A DNA stretch of 15,930 bases, taken from Armatimonadota bacterium. Lineage in GTDB: Bacteria; Armatimonadota; UBA10988. Position 1 is the stretch's first letter. Each line of letters opens with the position of its first letter. This document shows positions 7,353-13,701 of the stretch, piece by piece. The notes under the pieces are model-generated. The model was given only the letters and a program-made list of their open reading frames with translations, had not been told where the DNA came from and ran no database searches. The translations under genes were made by a program, and so were the position numbers. Location of the stretch: positions 1 to 15,930 of the forward strand of contig JACPDV010000138.1 in assembly GCA_016183835.1 (NCBI GenBank), written 5' to 3'.

Positions 7353-8195
7353 ATGCAGCTCGGCTTCCACTGCTGGGTCTACTGCCAGCTCGCCATGCGC
7401 GGCCACCCGTGGACCGAGGCCCACGCGATCTTCCGCAAGCTGTTCGAGGATGGTATTGATACCATCTGCCGCGAAGTGGCCGGCGCCGGGTTCGACGGGC
7501 TCGAGACCGGCGCGGACTTCCTGGCCGAGGACGGCGACGTGCAGCGCATGGCCGACGCGCTGGGCGCCGCCGGGATCGCGTTCATCGGCATCTCGCACAA
7601 CGCCGCCTTCTGGGATCCGGCGCAGCGCAGCCAGATCGTCGAGGACCTGGACGCCGCCTGCGAGCGCGCCGGACGGCTCGGCGGCGCGCACCTGGGCGTC
7701 TCGGCCAACCCGCCCGCGGGGCGCGACAAGACCGACGACGACTACGCCGAGCAGGCGGAGACCCTCCGCGCCGTCTCCGCTGCCGTCCGCTGCCACGGCG
7801 TGATGCCCAACCTGCACACCTACGCCCGCGACGCTGCGGATGGCTGTCGCGAGCTGCGCGAGATGGCCGAGCGGCTCTCGCCCGAGGAGCTGATCCTCGG
7901 ACCCGACCTGGACTGGCTGCTGCACGGCGGCGCCGACCCCCTCGCCGTGGTGCGCCGGTTCGGCAGCCGGATCGGGTTCCTTCACCTTCGCGACCGCGGC
8001 GCCGACGGGGTGTGGGTCGAGGCCGCCGGCGAGGGCGCGTTCGACTTCGGCGCGCTGGGCCAGGCGCTGCGCGAGATCGGGTTCGCCGGACCTGCGGTGT
8101 TCGAGCCGGCGTTCGCCGACCACCAGCCCACGCGGCCCCTGGCCGAGACGCTGACGATGAGCGCGGCGCACCTCCGGGCGACGCTGTGGGCGTGA
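7353..8195 (+). CDS. Xylose-isomerase-like TIM-barrel protein (sugar-phosphate isomerase/epimerase family)
   Basis: A 280-residue cytoplasmic protein of the AP-endonuclease-2/xylose-isomerase-like superfamily, whose members isomerise or epimerise free or phosphorylated sugars, or dehydrate inositol-type polyols, with a divalent metal. Strand motifs seen in order: MQLGFHCW (1-8), GFDGLETG (46-53, E51), IAFIGISHN (75-83), MPNLHTYAR (151-159, H155), LGPDLDWLLHGGADP (182-196, D185/D187), FLHLRD (209-214, H211) and VFEPAF (249-254, E251). The acidic and His residues at the ends of strands are the likely metal ligands. The ATG has GGAG at 7342-7345, seven nt upstream. Four nt separate its stop from the glycosyltransferase start, indicating one operon. 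It may process sugars released by the divergent sialidase/esterase pair, which is inference. An 18-bp palindrome lies inside its coding sequence at 7449-7466. Confidence 0.87.
   Translation: MQLGFHCWVYCQLAMRGHPWTEAHAIFRKLFEDGIDTICREVAGAGFDGLETGADFLAEDGDVQRMADALGAAGIAFIGISHNAAFWDPAQRSQIVEDLDAACERAGRLGGAHLGVSANPPAGRDKTDDDYAEQAETLRAVSAAVRCHGVMPNLHTYARDAADGCRELREMAERLSPEELILGPDLDWLLHGGADPLAVVRRFGSRIGFLHLRDRGADGVWVEAAGEGAFDFGALGQALREIGFAGPAVFEPAFADHQPTRPLAETLTMSAAHLRATLWA
7449..7466. promoter_or_regulatory. Operator-like 18-bp palindrome inside the TIM-barrel gene
   Basis: The sequence GATGGTATTGATACCATC has two perfect 8-bp arms around a 2-bp centre, about 100 nt into the coding region. Three successive codons in it (ggt att gat) end in T, which is unusual next to the almost uniformly G/C-ending codons around it. 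Its core TGGTA-N4-TACCA (7451-7464) recurs exactly at 11847-11860. A repressor site of the LacI or GntR type, like a downstream auxiliary operator, is the natural reading; this is inference. Confidence 0.45.
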
Positions 8196-8199
8196 GGCC

Positions 8200-9071
8200 A
8201 TGAGCTTCACCGTCGCCATCGACGCGCGGCCGCTCGCCGATCCCGGCGGCGAGTCGTACGCCTACAGCCTCAATGTGGTCCACGCGCTGGCGTTCGTCGA
8301 CCACGAGACCCACTTCCACCTGCTGTTCGACCGGGAGGTGGACCCTGCCGGGCTGCCGCGCGCCGACAACTTCACCGCCGCGGTGGTGGGCGGACGGAGC
8401 GGGATGTGGAAGCTCGGCGTGCTGGCCGCGGCGGCGCGTCAGGCGGGCGCCGACCTGCTCCACGTGCAGGGCCTGCCGCCCCACCGCGCGGGGCTGCCGG
8501 TCACGACCTGCATCCGCACCCTCGACCCGCTGGACCATCCCGAGCGCTACCCGCGCCGCACCGCCTGGGCCTGGCGGAATCTCCTCCCGCGCCTGCTCCG
8601 CGAGGCGGCCGTGGTGTTCAGCCCATGGCGGAGCGTTGCCGAACGGGTCGCCCGACTCTGGCCCGGGAGCAACACCGTCTGGCGGCGGAGCTGGTCCTGG
8701 ACCGGGCGGCGGCGGGATGGGACGGCCCGGTCCTGCCGCCCCTGGATCCGGCGCCGCTCTCGGCGGCAATCAGTGGAGCGGTGGCCGTGCTGGTGGGCGG
8801 CGGCGAGCCGGGCGGGCTGGCGATCCTGGAGTCGCTGGCGTGCGGCACGCCGGTGGTGGCGCCGGGCGGCGAGGTGTTCGAGCGCGACCTGGGCAAGCTG
8901 GTCCTGTGCGGCACGCCGGGCGAGCAGGCGGCGGAACTGGCCCGGCTCGAGAGCGACACGGAGCATCGTGTGAAGCGGCTGCGCGGGGGGCTGGCGGCGA
9001 CCCGGTCGCTCACCTGGCCGGCGATGGCGGAGCAGACGCTGGCCGGCTGGCGGCAGGCGCTGGGCGGCTGA
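8200..9071 (+). pseudogene. Glycosyltransferase (GT-B type), frameshifted and internally shortened
   Basis: The N-terminal part reads in one frame from ATG 8200 (MSFTVAIDARPLADPGGESY, then ADLLHVQGLPPH and VVFSPWRSVAERVARLWPG) and resembles the first Rossmann domain of family-4-type glycosyltransferases. Near 8677-8680 that frame turns into Arg/Trp-rich nonsense, while the -1 frame becomes sensible (LAAELVLDRAAAGWDGP) and carries the C-terminal signature EPGGLAILESLACGTPVVAP before a TGA at 9069-9071. One extra C near 8678-8680 would join both into about 291 residues. Even then the protein lacks roughly 60-100 residues of the usual middle, including the start of the second Rossmann domain and its RKN/EKG-type donor motif. 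So it is either a decaying gene or a divergent short enzyme with a base error. It follows the TIM-barrel gene by 4 nt, and its stop abuts the next gene's stop. Confidence 0.7.
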
Positions 9072-10193
9072 TCAGGGATGCGTCGCCGCGGGCGGCGCCG
9101 CGGGGTCCACCGGCGGCGGCGCGTTGAAGCTCATCGCATTGGCGAGCATGTTGACCGCCTGCTGCAGCGCGGCGAACTGCATCGGATCCGCCACGCCGCG
9201 GAACGAGATGAGTTGGTTACCCACGCCGAGCTGCAGCCAGTAGACGGCCCGCTCGGGCCCGTCGCGCCGGTCCGTGAAGCGGAACGAGTGCATCAGCACT
9301 GGCGCCTCCGGCCGCGTCACGCGCTGGTCCTCGAGCAGCTCGATGCCGTCGCCCTGGAGCGTCCCGCGCGTGGCGCCGACGTAGTCCTCGAAGGAGCGCT
9401 TGCCCAAAGTGCCCGCGGCGATCTCGACTTTGAACGCCTGAGGGTTGTCCTGCCGCTGGGCGACCGCGAGGCCCTGGTCGCTGCGGACGAACTCCCAGCC
9501 GGGGATGGCGCGGAGGAGCACCTTGGTGACCGGGTCGAACAGCTCGGTGCGAGCGGCGGGCACGGGGAGGAGCGTGTTCAGCGCGGCGCCGAGCTGACCC
9601 AGGAGCTGCTCGGGCGGCACGGCCGTGAGCGCGGCGGAGAAGCCCTTGGCCAGCAGCTTCTTGTAGACCTCCTGGTTGCCCACGAGCCTCTTGGCGTCGC
9701 TGACGAGGAGGCAGGCCGCCTGTCGGAGCCGGCTGCTCAGCCCGTCGGCGCCCTCCGGCAGATCCGCCGGGATGCCGGGATCGTCGATGGCGATCAGGCC
9801 GGCGAAGACGTCGCGCTGCTGCAGCACCAGCTCCCGTGCCCAGGCGGCCATCTTGTCGCGGCCGATCAGGATGGTGGCGTTCGGCCGCACGCTGAACTGC
9901 TTCCGCACGGCGAGGAGCGCCTCGGCCAGCTTCGCCGCGTCGCCGCCCTGCATCACCAGGAGCAGCGCGCCGCGCGGCGCGGTGAGCAGGCGGTAGGTCC
10001 GCATGACGGCGTCGAGCGGGCGGCCCGGCTCAGCGATCACCACCACCAGCGGGAAATCCGGCTCGCTCCAGGCGGGGTCGGGCGGCGCCAGGACGTAGTC
10101 GCGCCCCTCCTCGACGTCCGGCCGCGCGAACGCGGGCCAGCCCCACAGGCAGGCGGCGGACAGGATCCACGCGGCGGTCAGTCGTCGGCTCAC
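9072..10193 (-). CDS. Secreted protein with a degenerate alpha/beta-hydrolase domain
   Basis: A 373-residue protein of unknown function, exported through a signal peptide (residues 1-24, ending PAFA-RP). Residues ~45-210 follow the strand/helix order of a PHB-depolymerase-like alpha/beta-hydrolase: FPLVVVIAEPG at the oxyanion strand, LLAVRKQFSVRPNATILIGRDKMAAWARELVLQQRD at the nucleophile helix, and CLLVSDAKRLVGNQEVY at the acid strand. The GxSxG serine is absent (GRDKM, 111-115), and the expected acid and His are also gone, so it is probably not a hydrolase. Residues ~228-355 form a second domain (GWEFVRSDQGLAVAQ... KVEIAAGTLG... ELLEDQRV... WLQLGVGNQLISFRG) of the kind seen in small secreted DcrB/PsbP-like proteins, a weak resemblance. 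The tail is Pro/Ala-rich. Start: GTG at 10191-10193 with GGTGAG upstream. A longer open frame upstream lacks a signal peptide. Confidence 0.78.
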   Translation of the reverse strand: MSRRLTAAWILSAACLWGWPAFARPDVEEGRDYVLAPPDPAWSEPDFPLVVVIAEPGRPLDAVMRTYRLLTAPRGALLLVMQGGDAAKLAEALLAVRKQFSVRPNATILIGRDKMAAWARELVLQQRDVFAGLIAIDDPGIPADLPEGADGLSSRLRQAACLLVSDAKRLVGNQEVYKKLLAKGFSAALTAVPPEQLLGQLGAALNTLLPVPAARTELFDPVTKVLLRAIPGWEFVRSDQGLAVAQRQDNPQAFKVEIAAGTLGKRSFEDYVGATRGTLQGDGIELLEDQRVTRPEAPVLMHSFRFTDRRDGPERAVYWLQLGVGNQLISFRGVADPMQFAALQQAVNMLANAMSFNAPPPVDPAAPPAATHP

Positions 10194-10292
10194 AGTGCTC
10201 TCACCCCTGCGCGCTACCGCAGCTCGGCGGGCCGGTACGCCGCAAAGGGGCGGCTCACCTCCCCGCCCGCCAACCAGGGCGGCCGGCGGCGC

Positions 10293-10350
10293 GAGGTCCG
10301 CCTGTGCGGTACGACGACCCGCCGGCACCCCGGGTTTCAACCGCGCCTGG
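10293..10350. repeat. Degenerate copy of the intergenic hairpin repeat
   Basis: In the 159-bp gap (10194-10352) between the dead-hydrolase gene and the monooxygenase gene there is a GAGGTCCGCCTGTGCGG hairpin-like module followed about 20 nt later by GGTTTCAACCGCGCC. The same order of modules (AGTCCGC-type hairpin, spacer, GGTTTCCAACCGC) is seen on the opposite strand of the 7141-7251 element. Stems here are imperfect, so it looks like an old, inverted, decayed copy. The match is by eye only. Confidence 0.45.
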
Positions 10351-10352
10351 AA

Positions 10353-10664
10353 TCACGCGGCCGACCCGCCGGTGTCGGTGAGCACCTCGTGGATCTCCAG
10401 CTTGTTCGGCCCGCTGAACATCTCGGCGGGCGGCCGGCGGCTGTGCGCCTGATGGAAGGCGTCGCTGTGCGTCCACGCCTCGAAGCTGGCGTAGTCCTGC
10501 CACCAGGTCATGACCACGTAAGTCTCGGCCTCGAGCGGCTTGAGGACCAGGTTGCGGACGAACCCGGGCTCGCCCTCCACCAGCCCCTGCCGGGTGCGGA
10601 GCCGCTCCTCGAACTCGGCCTCGTAACCCTTGGCCACGGCGATGCGGTTGGCCACGACGATCAT
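10353..10664 (-). CDS. Antibiotic biosynthesis monooxygenase (ABM) domain protein, IsdG/HmoA-like heme-degrading type
   Basis: A 103-residue single-domain ferredoxin-like protein. In dimeric IsdG-type enzymes this fold holds heme and opens the porphyrin ring to release iron, using a conserved Asn-Trp-His triad. All three are here with the right spacing: N6 (MIVVANRI), W64 (FEAWTHSDAF) and H74 (HQAHSR), compared with N7/W67/H77 that I recall for IsdG. GEPGFVRNLVLKPLEAETYVVMTWW is the typical central strand region. Length is normal. The ATG at 10662-10664 has GGAGG at 10671-10675, six nt upstream. The gene follows the PfkB kinase by 68 nt on the same strand and may be the distal gene of that operon or have its own promoter. 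No heme uptake genes are in view, so a general quinol/ABM monooxygenase role remains possible. Confidence 0.85.
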   Translation of the reverse strand: MIVVANRIAVAKGYEAEFEERLRTRQGLVEGEPGFVRNLVLKPLEAETYVVMTWWQDYASFEAWTHSDAFHQAHSRRPPAEMFSGPNKLEIHEVLTDTGGSAA

Positions 10665-10732
10665 GCACGTCCTCCGGGGTGTTCCCCGCTCGTTGTGGGG
10701 CAGATCGGGCACGGCGTCAGCCGTAGGGTCCG
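10665..10732 (-). promoter_or_regulatory. Short leader with alternative hairpins before the heme monooxygenase gene
   Basis: Read on the minus strand the 68-nt gap has CCCC-ACAACGAGC-GGGG-AACA-CCCC followed directly by GGAGG. The GGGG can pair either with the upstream CCCC or, as a perfect 5-bp hairpin CGGGG-AACA-CCCCG (10675-10688), with the CCCC that touches the ribosome binding site. The two folds exclude each other. In DNA this GC-rich such pairings also arise by chance. Confidence 0.25.
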
Positions 10733-11800
10733 CTATTGCGGACGCGGTCGGGCTCCGCCGACGTACGGCGACTCGGCCAGCCTGGACCGCACCATCGCCG
10801 GTGTCGCCGTGCCCGTCGTCCCGATCTGCTGGATCGTCAGCGACGCCACGAGGCAGCCCACCATCGCCGCCTCCACCGGCGTGCCGCCCGCCGCCAGCGT
10901 CGCCGTGGCGCCCGCACAGAAGCTGTCGCCCGCCCCCACGATGTCGATCTCGCCTGTCACCGGGACCCCCGGCACGAGCACCGGCTCCTCCGGCCCGTCC
11001 GCAGCGAGCACCCCTTGGTCGCCCAGCGTGACGAACACCGGCCGGTCCGAGCGCAGCATCGAGAGCATCCTGGCTGTCTGCCGAAAGCCCTCACTTCCCG
11101 GGTCCAGGATGTCCTCGTTGTCGCCCAGCGTCAGCTCCGCCTCGCGCGCGTTCGGCTTGATGCTCACGTGGTCGAACTGCGCGATATGCTCGCGCGAGTC
11201 CGCGACGATCACGAGCCCCGGCCGGGTCCGCCCCAGCTCCGCCAGCGCCTTCCTCACCCGCGTGGTCACCACCCCGTGGTCGCGCTCCTGCACCTGGTCG
11301 CCGACGATGATCGCGTCCACCTCGTCCGCCAGCGTCGCCAGACTGGCGAGCACCCGGTCCTCCACCTCTCGCGGCGTGGCGCTGCGGTTCTTGATGTCGA
11401 GCCGGTTCAGCTCCCGCGGCGGCGCACCCGGCGTGCGGACCAGCGGCTTGGTGTAGGTCGGCGTGAAGCGGCCGGCGCACTCGTGCAGGTGCTCGGTGTC
11501 CACCCGCGTGCGGTGCAGGCCGCGGCGCAGCTCGTAGCCTTCGCCGTCCTGCCCGCAGTAGCCAAGGGCCCGGATGGTGCCCACCTCCAGCGCGCTGAGG
11601 TTGTTGGTCACGGTCCCCGCCGCGCCCGGCTGGCAGCGGACGCCGACCACCTGGTACGCCTCCAGCCCGGTCTCCAGGCTCAGCTCGCTCAGGGCCGGGT
11701 CGATGTCCAGGTACTTGTCCAGGAAGAAGTCGCCCAGGACCGCCACCCGCACCTCTCGAAACCCGTCGAGAAGCTCCGCCAGCCGCTCTGCACTCAGCAT
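10733..11800 (-). CDS. PfkB/ribokinase-family carbohydrate kinase, HldE (RfaE) kinase-domain-like
   Basis: A 355-residue ATP-dependent sugar or nucleoside kinase. GDFFLDKYLDI (23-33) matches the GDxxLDxY opening of heptose-phosphate kinases of the HldA/HldE group; PGAAGTVTNNLSALE (58-72) is the substrate-side PfkB signature 1 region; SIKPNAREAEL (213-223) is the usual N-x-x-E strand; and VGAGDSFCAGA (288-298) is PfkB signature 2 with catalytic D292. There is no C-terminal nucleotidyltransferase domain, so it is only the kinase half of an HldE-like protein. The insertion SELSLETGLEAYQVVGV (38-54) differs from true heptose kinases as I know them, so heptose-7-phosphate is only one possible substrate. 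The start ATG at 11798-11800 has GGAGG six nt upstream and lies one nt after the stop of the preceding gene, so the two are translated together. Confidence 0.88.
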   Translation of the reverse strand: MLSAERLAELLDGFREVRVAVLGDFFLDKYLDIDPALSELSLETGLEAYQVVGVRCQPGAAGTVTNNLSALEVGTIRALGYCGQDGEGYELRRGLHRTRVDTEHLHECAGRFTPTYTKPLVRTPGAPPRELNRLDIKNRSATPREVEDRVLASLATLADEVDAIIVGDQVQERDHGVVTTRVRKALAELGRTRPGLVIVADSREHIAQFDHVSIKPNAREAELTLGDNEDILDPGSEGFRQTARMLSMLRSDRPVFVTLGDQGVLAADGPEEPVLVPGVPVTGEIDIVGAGDSFCAGATATLAAGGTPVEAAMVGCLVASLTIQQIGTTGTATPAMVRSRLAESPYVGGARPRPQ

Positions 11801-11801
11801 G

Positions 11802-12773
11802 TCACGCCTCCCCGCCGGCCCGCGCCAGGACCCGCCGGCGCAGATGTGGTAACGTTACCATGTGGTCGCCTTCGACGTAGTAGCTGGTCCCCCCATCGCG
11901 CACCGTGCGGACCAGAATCGTCTTGAACGGGCGGTAGTAGTAACGCGGATCGTCCTTCGGCGCCTCGCTCGAGAGGTCGTCGCCGAGGGGCACCAGGTCG
12001 AACACGGCGGTGGTGAAGCGGGCGATGGTGCGGCCCTCCTGCCGCGCCAAGTTGCGCGCCATGGCGAGCGCTTTGAGGTAGACCTCCGGCCCCATCACCG
12101 CCGAGCCGAAGCACAGCAGCACGCCGCCCTCCAGCCCGGTCACCGCCTCGGTGAAGATCAGGAAGTCGCGGTAGGACGCCCCGCCCAGCGCCGCGCCGTC
12201 GCAGTTGGGGTGCTCGTGGAGGATGTCGTAGCCGATGCCGATATGGACCGTGAGCGGGATCCCCAGCCGGTGGCAGCAGCCGGCGATGCTGACCTGCCGA
12301 TGCGGCAGCCCGCGCTCTTCGACCGCCCGCCCGACGCTCTCGCCGTAGCCCAGCCCGGCCTCGTAGCCGGCCTTGACGATGTCGTTGAGCTCGCCCGTCT
12401 CGCGCCACAGCCCGAACTCGCCGGTGCGGATGTAGCGCGCCACGCTCTCGGTGGAGCCGCCCACCAGCGCCAGCTCGTAGTCGTGGATCGGCCCGGCACC
12501 GTTCATCGCCACATGTGTCACGAAGCCGCGCTCGAGCAGGTCGATCACGTGCAGCGAGAGCCCGACCTTGATCACGTGCGCGCCCATCATGAGGATCACG
12601 GACCGTCCAGCCGCGCGCGCCGCGACGATGGCCGCCGCCACGGCATCGACGCGCGGGTTGGCGCAGGGCGGGTCGGCGTCGAGCGGGATCAGCGTCTGCA
12701 GCCCCATGTCGTGCACGCGCTCGGCGAGCGGCTGGACGAGCAGGCGGCGGCGGTCGAACTGCGGGAAGGGCAT
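11802..12773 (-). CDS. Conserved-looking protein of unknown function, possibly deoxyhypusine-synthase-like Rossmann fold
   Basis: A 323-residue cytoplasmic protein I cannot assign with certainty. Seen: an alternating strand/helix pattern with glycine-rich turns typical of a Rossmann-like fold, SVILMMGAHVIKVGLS (58-73), VTHVAMNGAGPIHDYELALVGGSTESV (85-111), PLTVHIGIGYDILHEHPNCDGAALGG (173-198) and VLLCFGSAVMGPEVYLKAL (218-236). The NGAG/IHDYE and DGAALG segments recall proteins labelled deoxyhypusine-synthase-like in bacteria, a weak recollection. Eukaryotic and archaeal deoxyhypusine synthase uses NAD and spermidine on eIF5A; no such partner is expected here, so the reaction is probably different. 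Two Cys-Cys and several His (C166, C167, H168, H177, H186, H188) cluster around the middle and could bind a metal. Start ATG at 12771-12773 lies 3 nt after the HAD gene's stop, with AGGAG six nt upstream. The stop is 1 nt from the kinase start. Confidence 0.72.
   Translation of the reverse strand: MPFPQFDRRRLLVQPLAERVHDMGLQTLIPLDADPPCANPRVDAVAAAIVAARAAGRSVILMMGAHVIKVGLSLHVIDLLERGFVTHVAMNGAGPIHDYELALVGGSTESVARYIRTGEFGLWRETGELNDIVKAGYEAGLGYGESVGRAVEERGLPHRQVSIAGCCHRLGIPLTVHIGIGYDILHEHPNCDGAALGGASYRDFLIFTEAVTGLEGGVLLCFGSAVMGPEVYLKALAMARNLARQEGRTIARFTTAVFDLVPLGDDLSSEAPKDDPRYYYRPFKTILVRTVRDGGTSYYVEGDHMVTLPHLRRRVLARAGGEA
11847..11860. promoter_or_regulatory. Perfect 14-bp palindrome, LacI-operator-like, ahead of the PfkB kinase
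   Basis: TGGTAACGTTACCA is a perfect palindrome with the central CG typical of LacI-family operators. It lies within the last codons of the unknown-function gene, 47-60 bp upstream of the kinase start, so it could control an internal promoter. On the coding strand it is made of atg gta acg tta cca cat, including tta, an extremely rare codon in DNA this GC-rich. The same TGGTA-N4-TACCA core occurs at 7451-7464. That a repressor binds here is inference. Confidence 0.5.
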
Positions 12774-12776
12774 GCC

Positions 12777-13637
12777 TCACTCCTCGGCGCAGAGCCAGCT
12801 CAGCAGGCGCGTCTGCTCGCGGAAGTCGGGGACGATCATGTGCGCGCCGGCCAGGATCAGCCGGTTGCGCTTCCAGGCGTTGACCCCGCACCGCGTGACC
12901 TCGTCGGTGGCGGCGCCGATGGCGATGCCGCCCACCGCCACGGTGTTCTCGATCTCCACGTAGCCGTCGCCGAAGGCCACCAGCTCCGGCCCGCCCAGCC
13001 CGTGCTCGGCGAAGATGCGGTCGATGATCATCTGCTTGCTGAACTTGCGGTAGTCGTCGAGCGCGCCGTAGATGCCGCCGTCGAAACACTCGTCCACCCG
13101 CAGCGCGCGCGCCTCGTCGATCACGTAGGGCTCGTCGGTGCCGGAAGCGAGGTAGCAGGTGATGCCGCGCGCGCGCAGGTTCTCGAGCAGCGCGACGCAG
13201 CCCGGCACGAGCAGCTCGTCGGGCGCGATGCGCCCGTCCTTGAGCCCGGCCACGCGGTGCCGCACCTTGTCCCAGAGCAGGTCGAGGTACTGGTGCTTGT
13301 AGTCGAGCGGATCGCGCGGCGTGCCGCCGCGCCGGCGCACCTCGTCGGCCAGGCGCAGCATCTGGTAGATGGTCTGCTTGCCGGTGAGGGTGTCCACGTA
13401 GTCCCGCACCACGCCGTCCAGGGTCTCGCGGTCCTCAGCCTTTGGCGTGGCGGCGAGGATGTCCACCATCATGGGGATCATCACGTCCTGCCAACCGGTG
13501 CGGATCAGCGAGACGGTGCCGTCGAAGTCGAACAGGGCAAAGCGAACCCGGCCGCGGACCAGGCTCTCGGTGTGGATCTCGATCTGCTCGGCGCCGGCCA
13601 GCAGGCGGCCGGGGGGCTGTTGCGGAAGGGCGGTCAT
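12777..13637 (-). CDS. HAD-superfamily hydrolase (probable phosphatase)
   Basis: A 286-residue haloacid-dehalogenase-type phosphatase. Motif I is LFDFDGTVSL with nucleophile D37 and acid D39; motif II is ASGTDEPY with S165; motif III is probably K201 in YRKFSKQMI; motif IV is AFGDGYVEIE with D224. About 100 residues between motifs I and II (IRTGWQDVMIPMMVDIL through VRHRVAGLKDG) form a helical type-1 cap. Family members remove phosphate from small metabolites such as sugar phosphates. The N-terminal ~30 residues (MTALPQQPPGRLLAGAEQIEIHTESL) are an extension before the core. The start ATG at 13635-13637 is preceded by AAAGGA. It is followed after 3 nt by the unknown-function gene and then the PfkB kinase, so phosphatase and kinase are produced together. 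The substrate is not known; a GmhB-like role beside an HldA-like kinase is possible but the sequence is not GmhB-like. Confidence 0.88.
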   Translation of the reverse strand: MTALPQQPPGRLLAGAEQIEIHTESLVRGRVRFALFDFDGTVSLIRTGWQDVMIPMMVDILAATPKAEDRETLDGVVRDYVDTLTGKQTIYQMLRLADEVRRRGGTPRDPLDYKHQYLDLLWDKVRHRVAGLKDGRIAPDELLVPGCVALLENLRARGITCYLASGTDEPYVIDEARALRVDECFDGGIYGALDDYRKFSKQMIIDRIFAEHGLGGPELVAFGDGYVEIENTVAVGGIAIGAATDEVTRCGVNAWKRNRLILAGAHMIVPDFREQTRLLSWLCAEE

Positions 13638-13701
13638 GCGGCGTCCTTTGCGGCCGGGAGCTTGGCGGCCCGCGCCCCGGGTCCTCCACCAACGAACGGC
13701 C

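Noticed and set aside
9078..11926. Long plus-strand open frames over the dead hydrolase, monooxygenase and kinase genes
   Set aside because: They have no domain signal and mirror GC-rich minus-strand genes with clear motifs.
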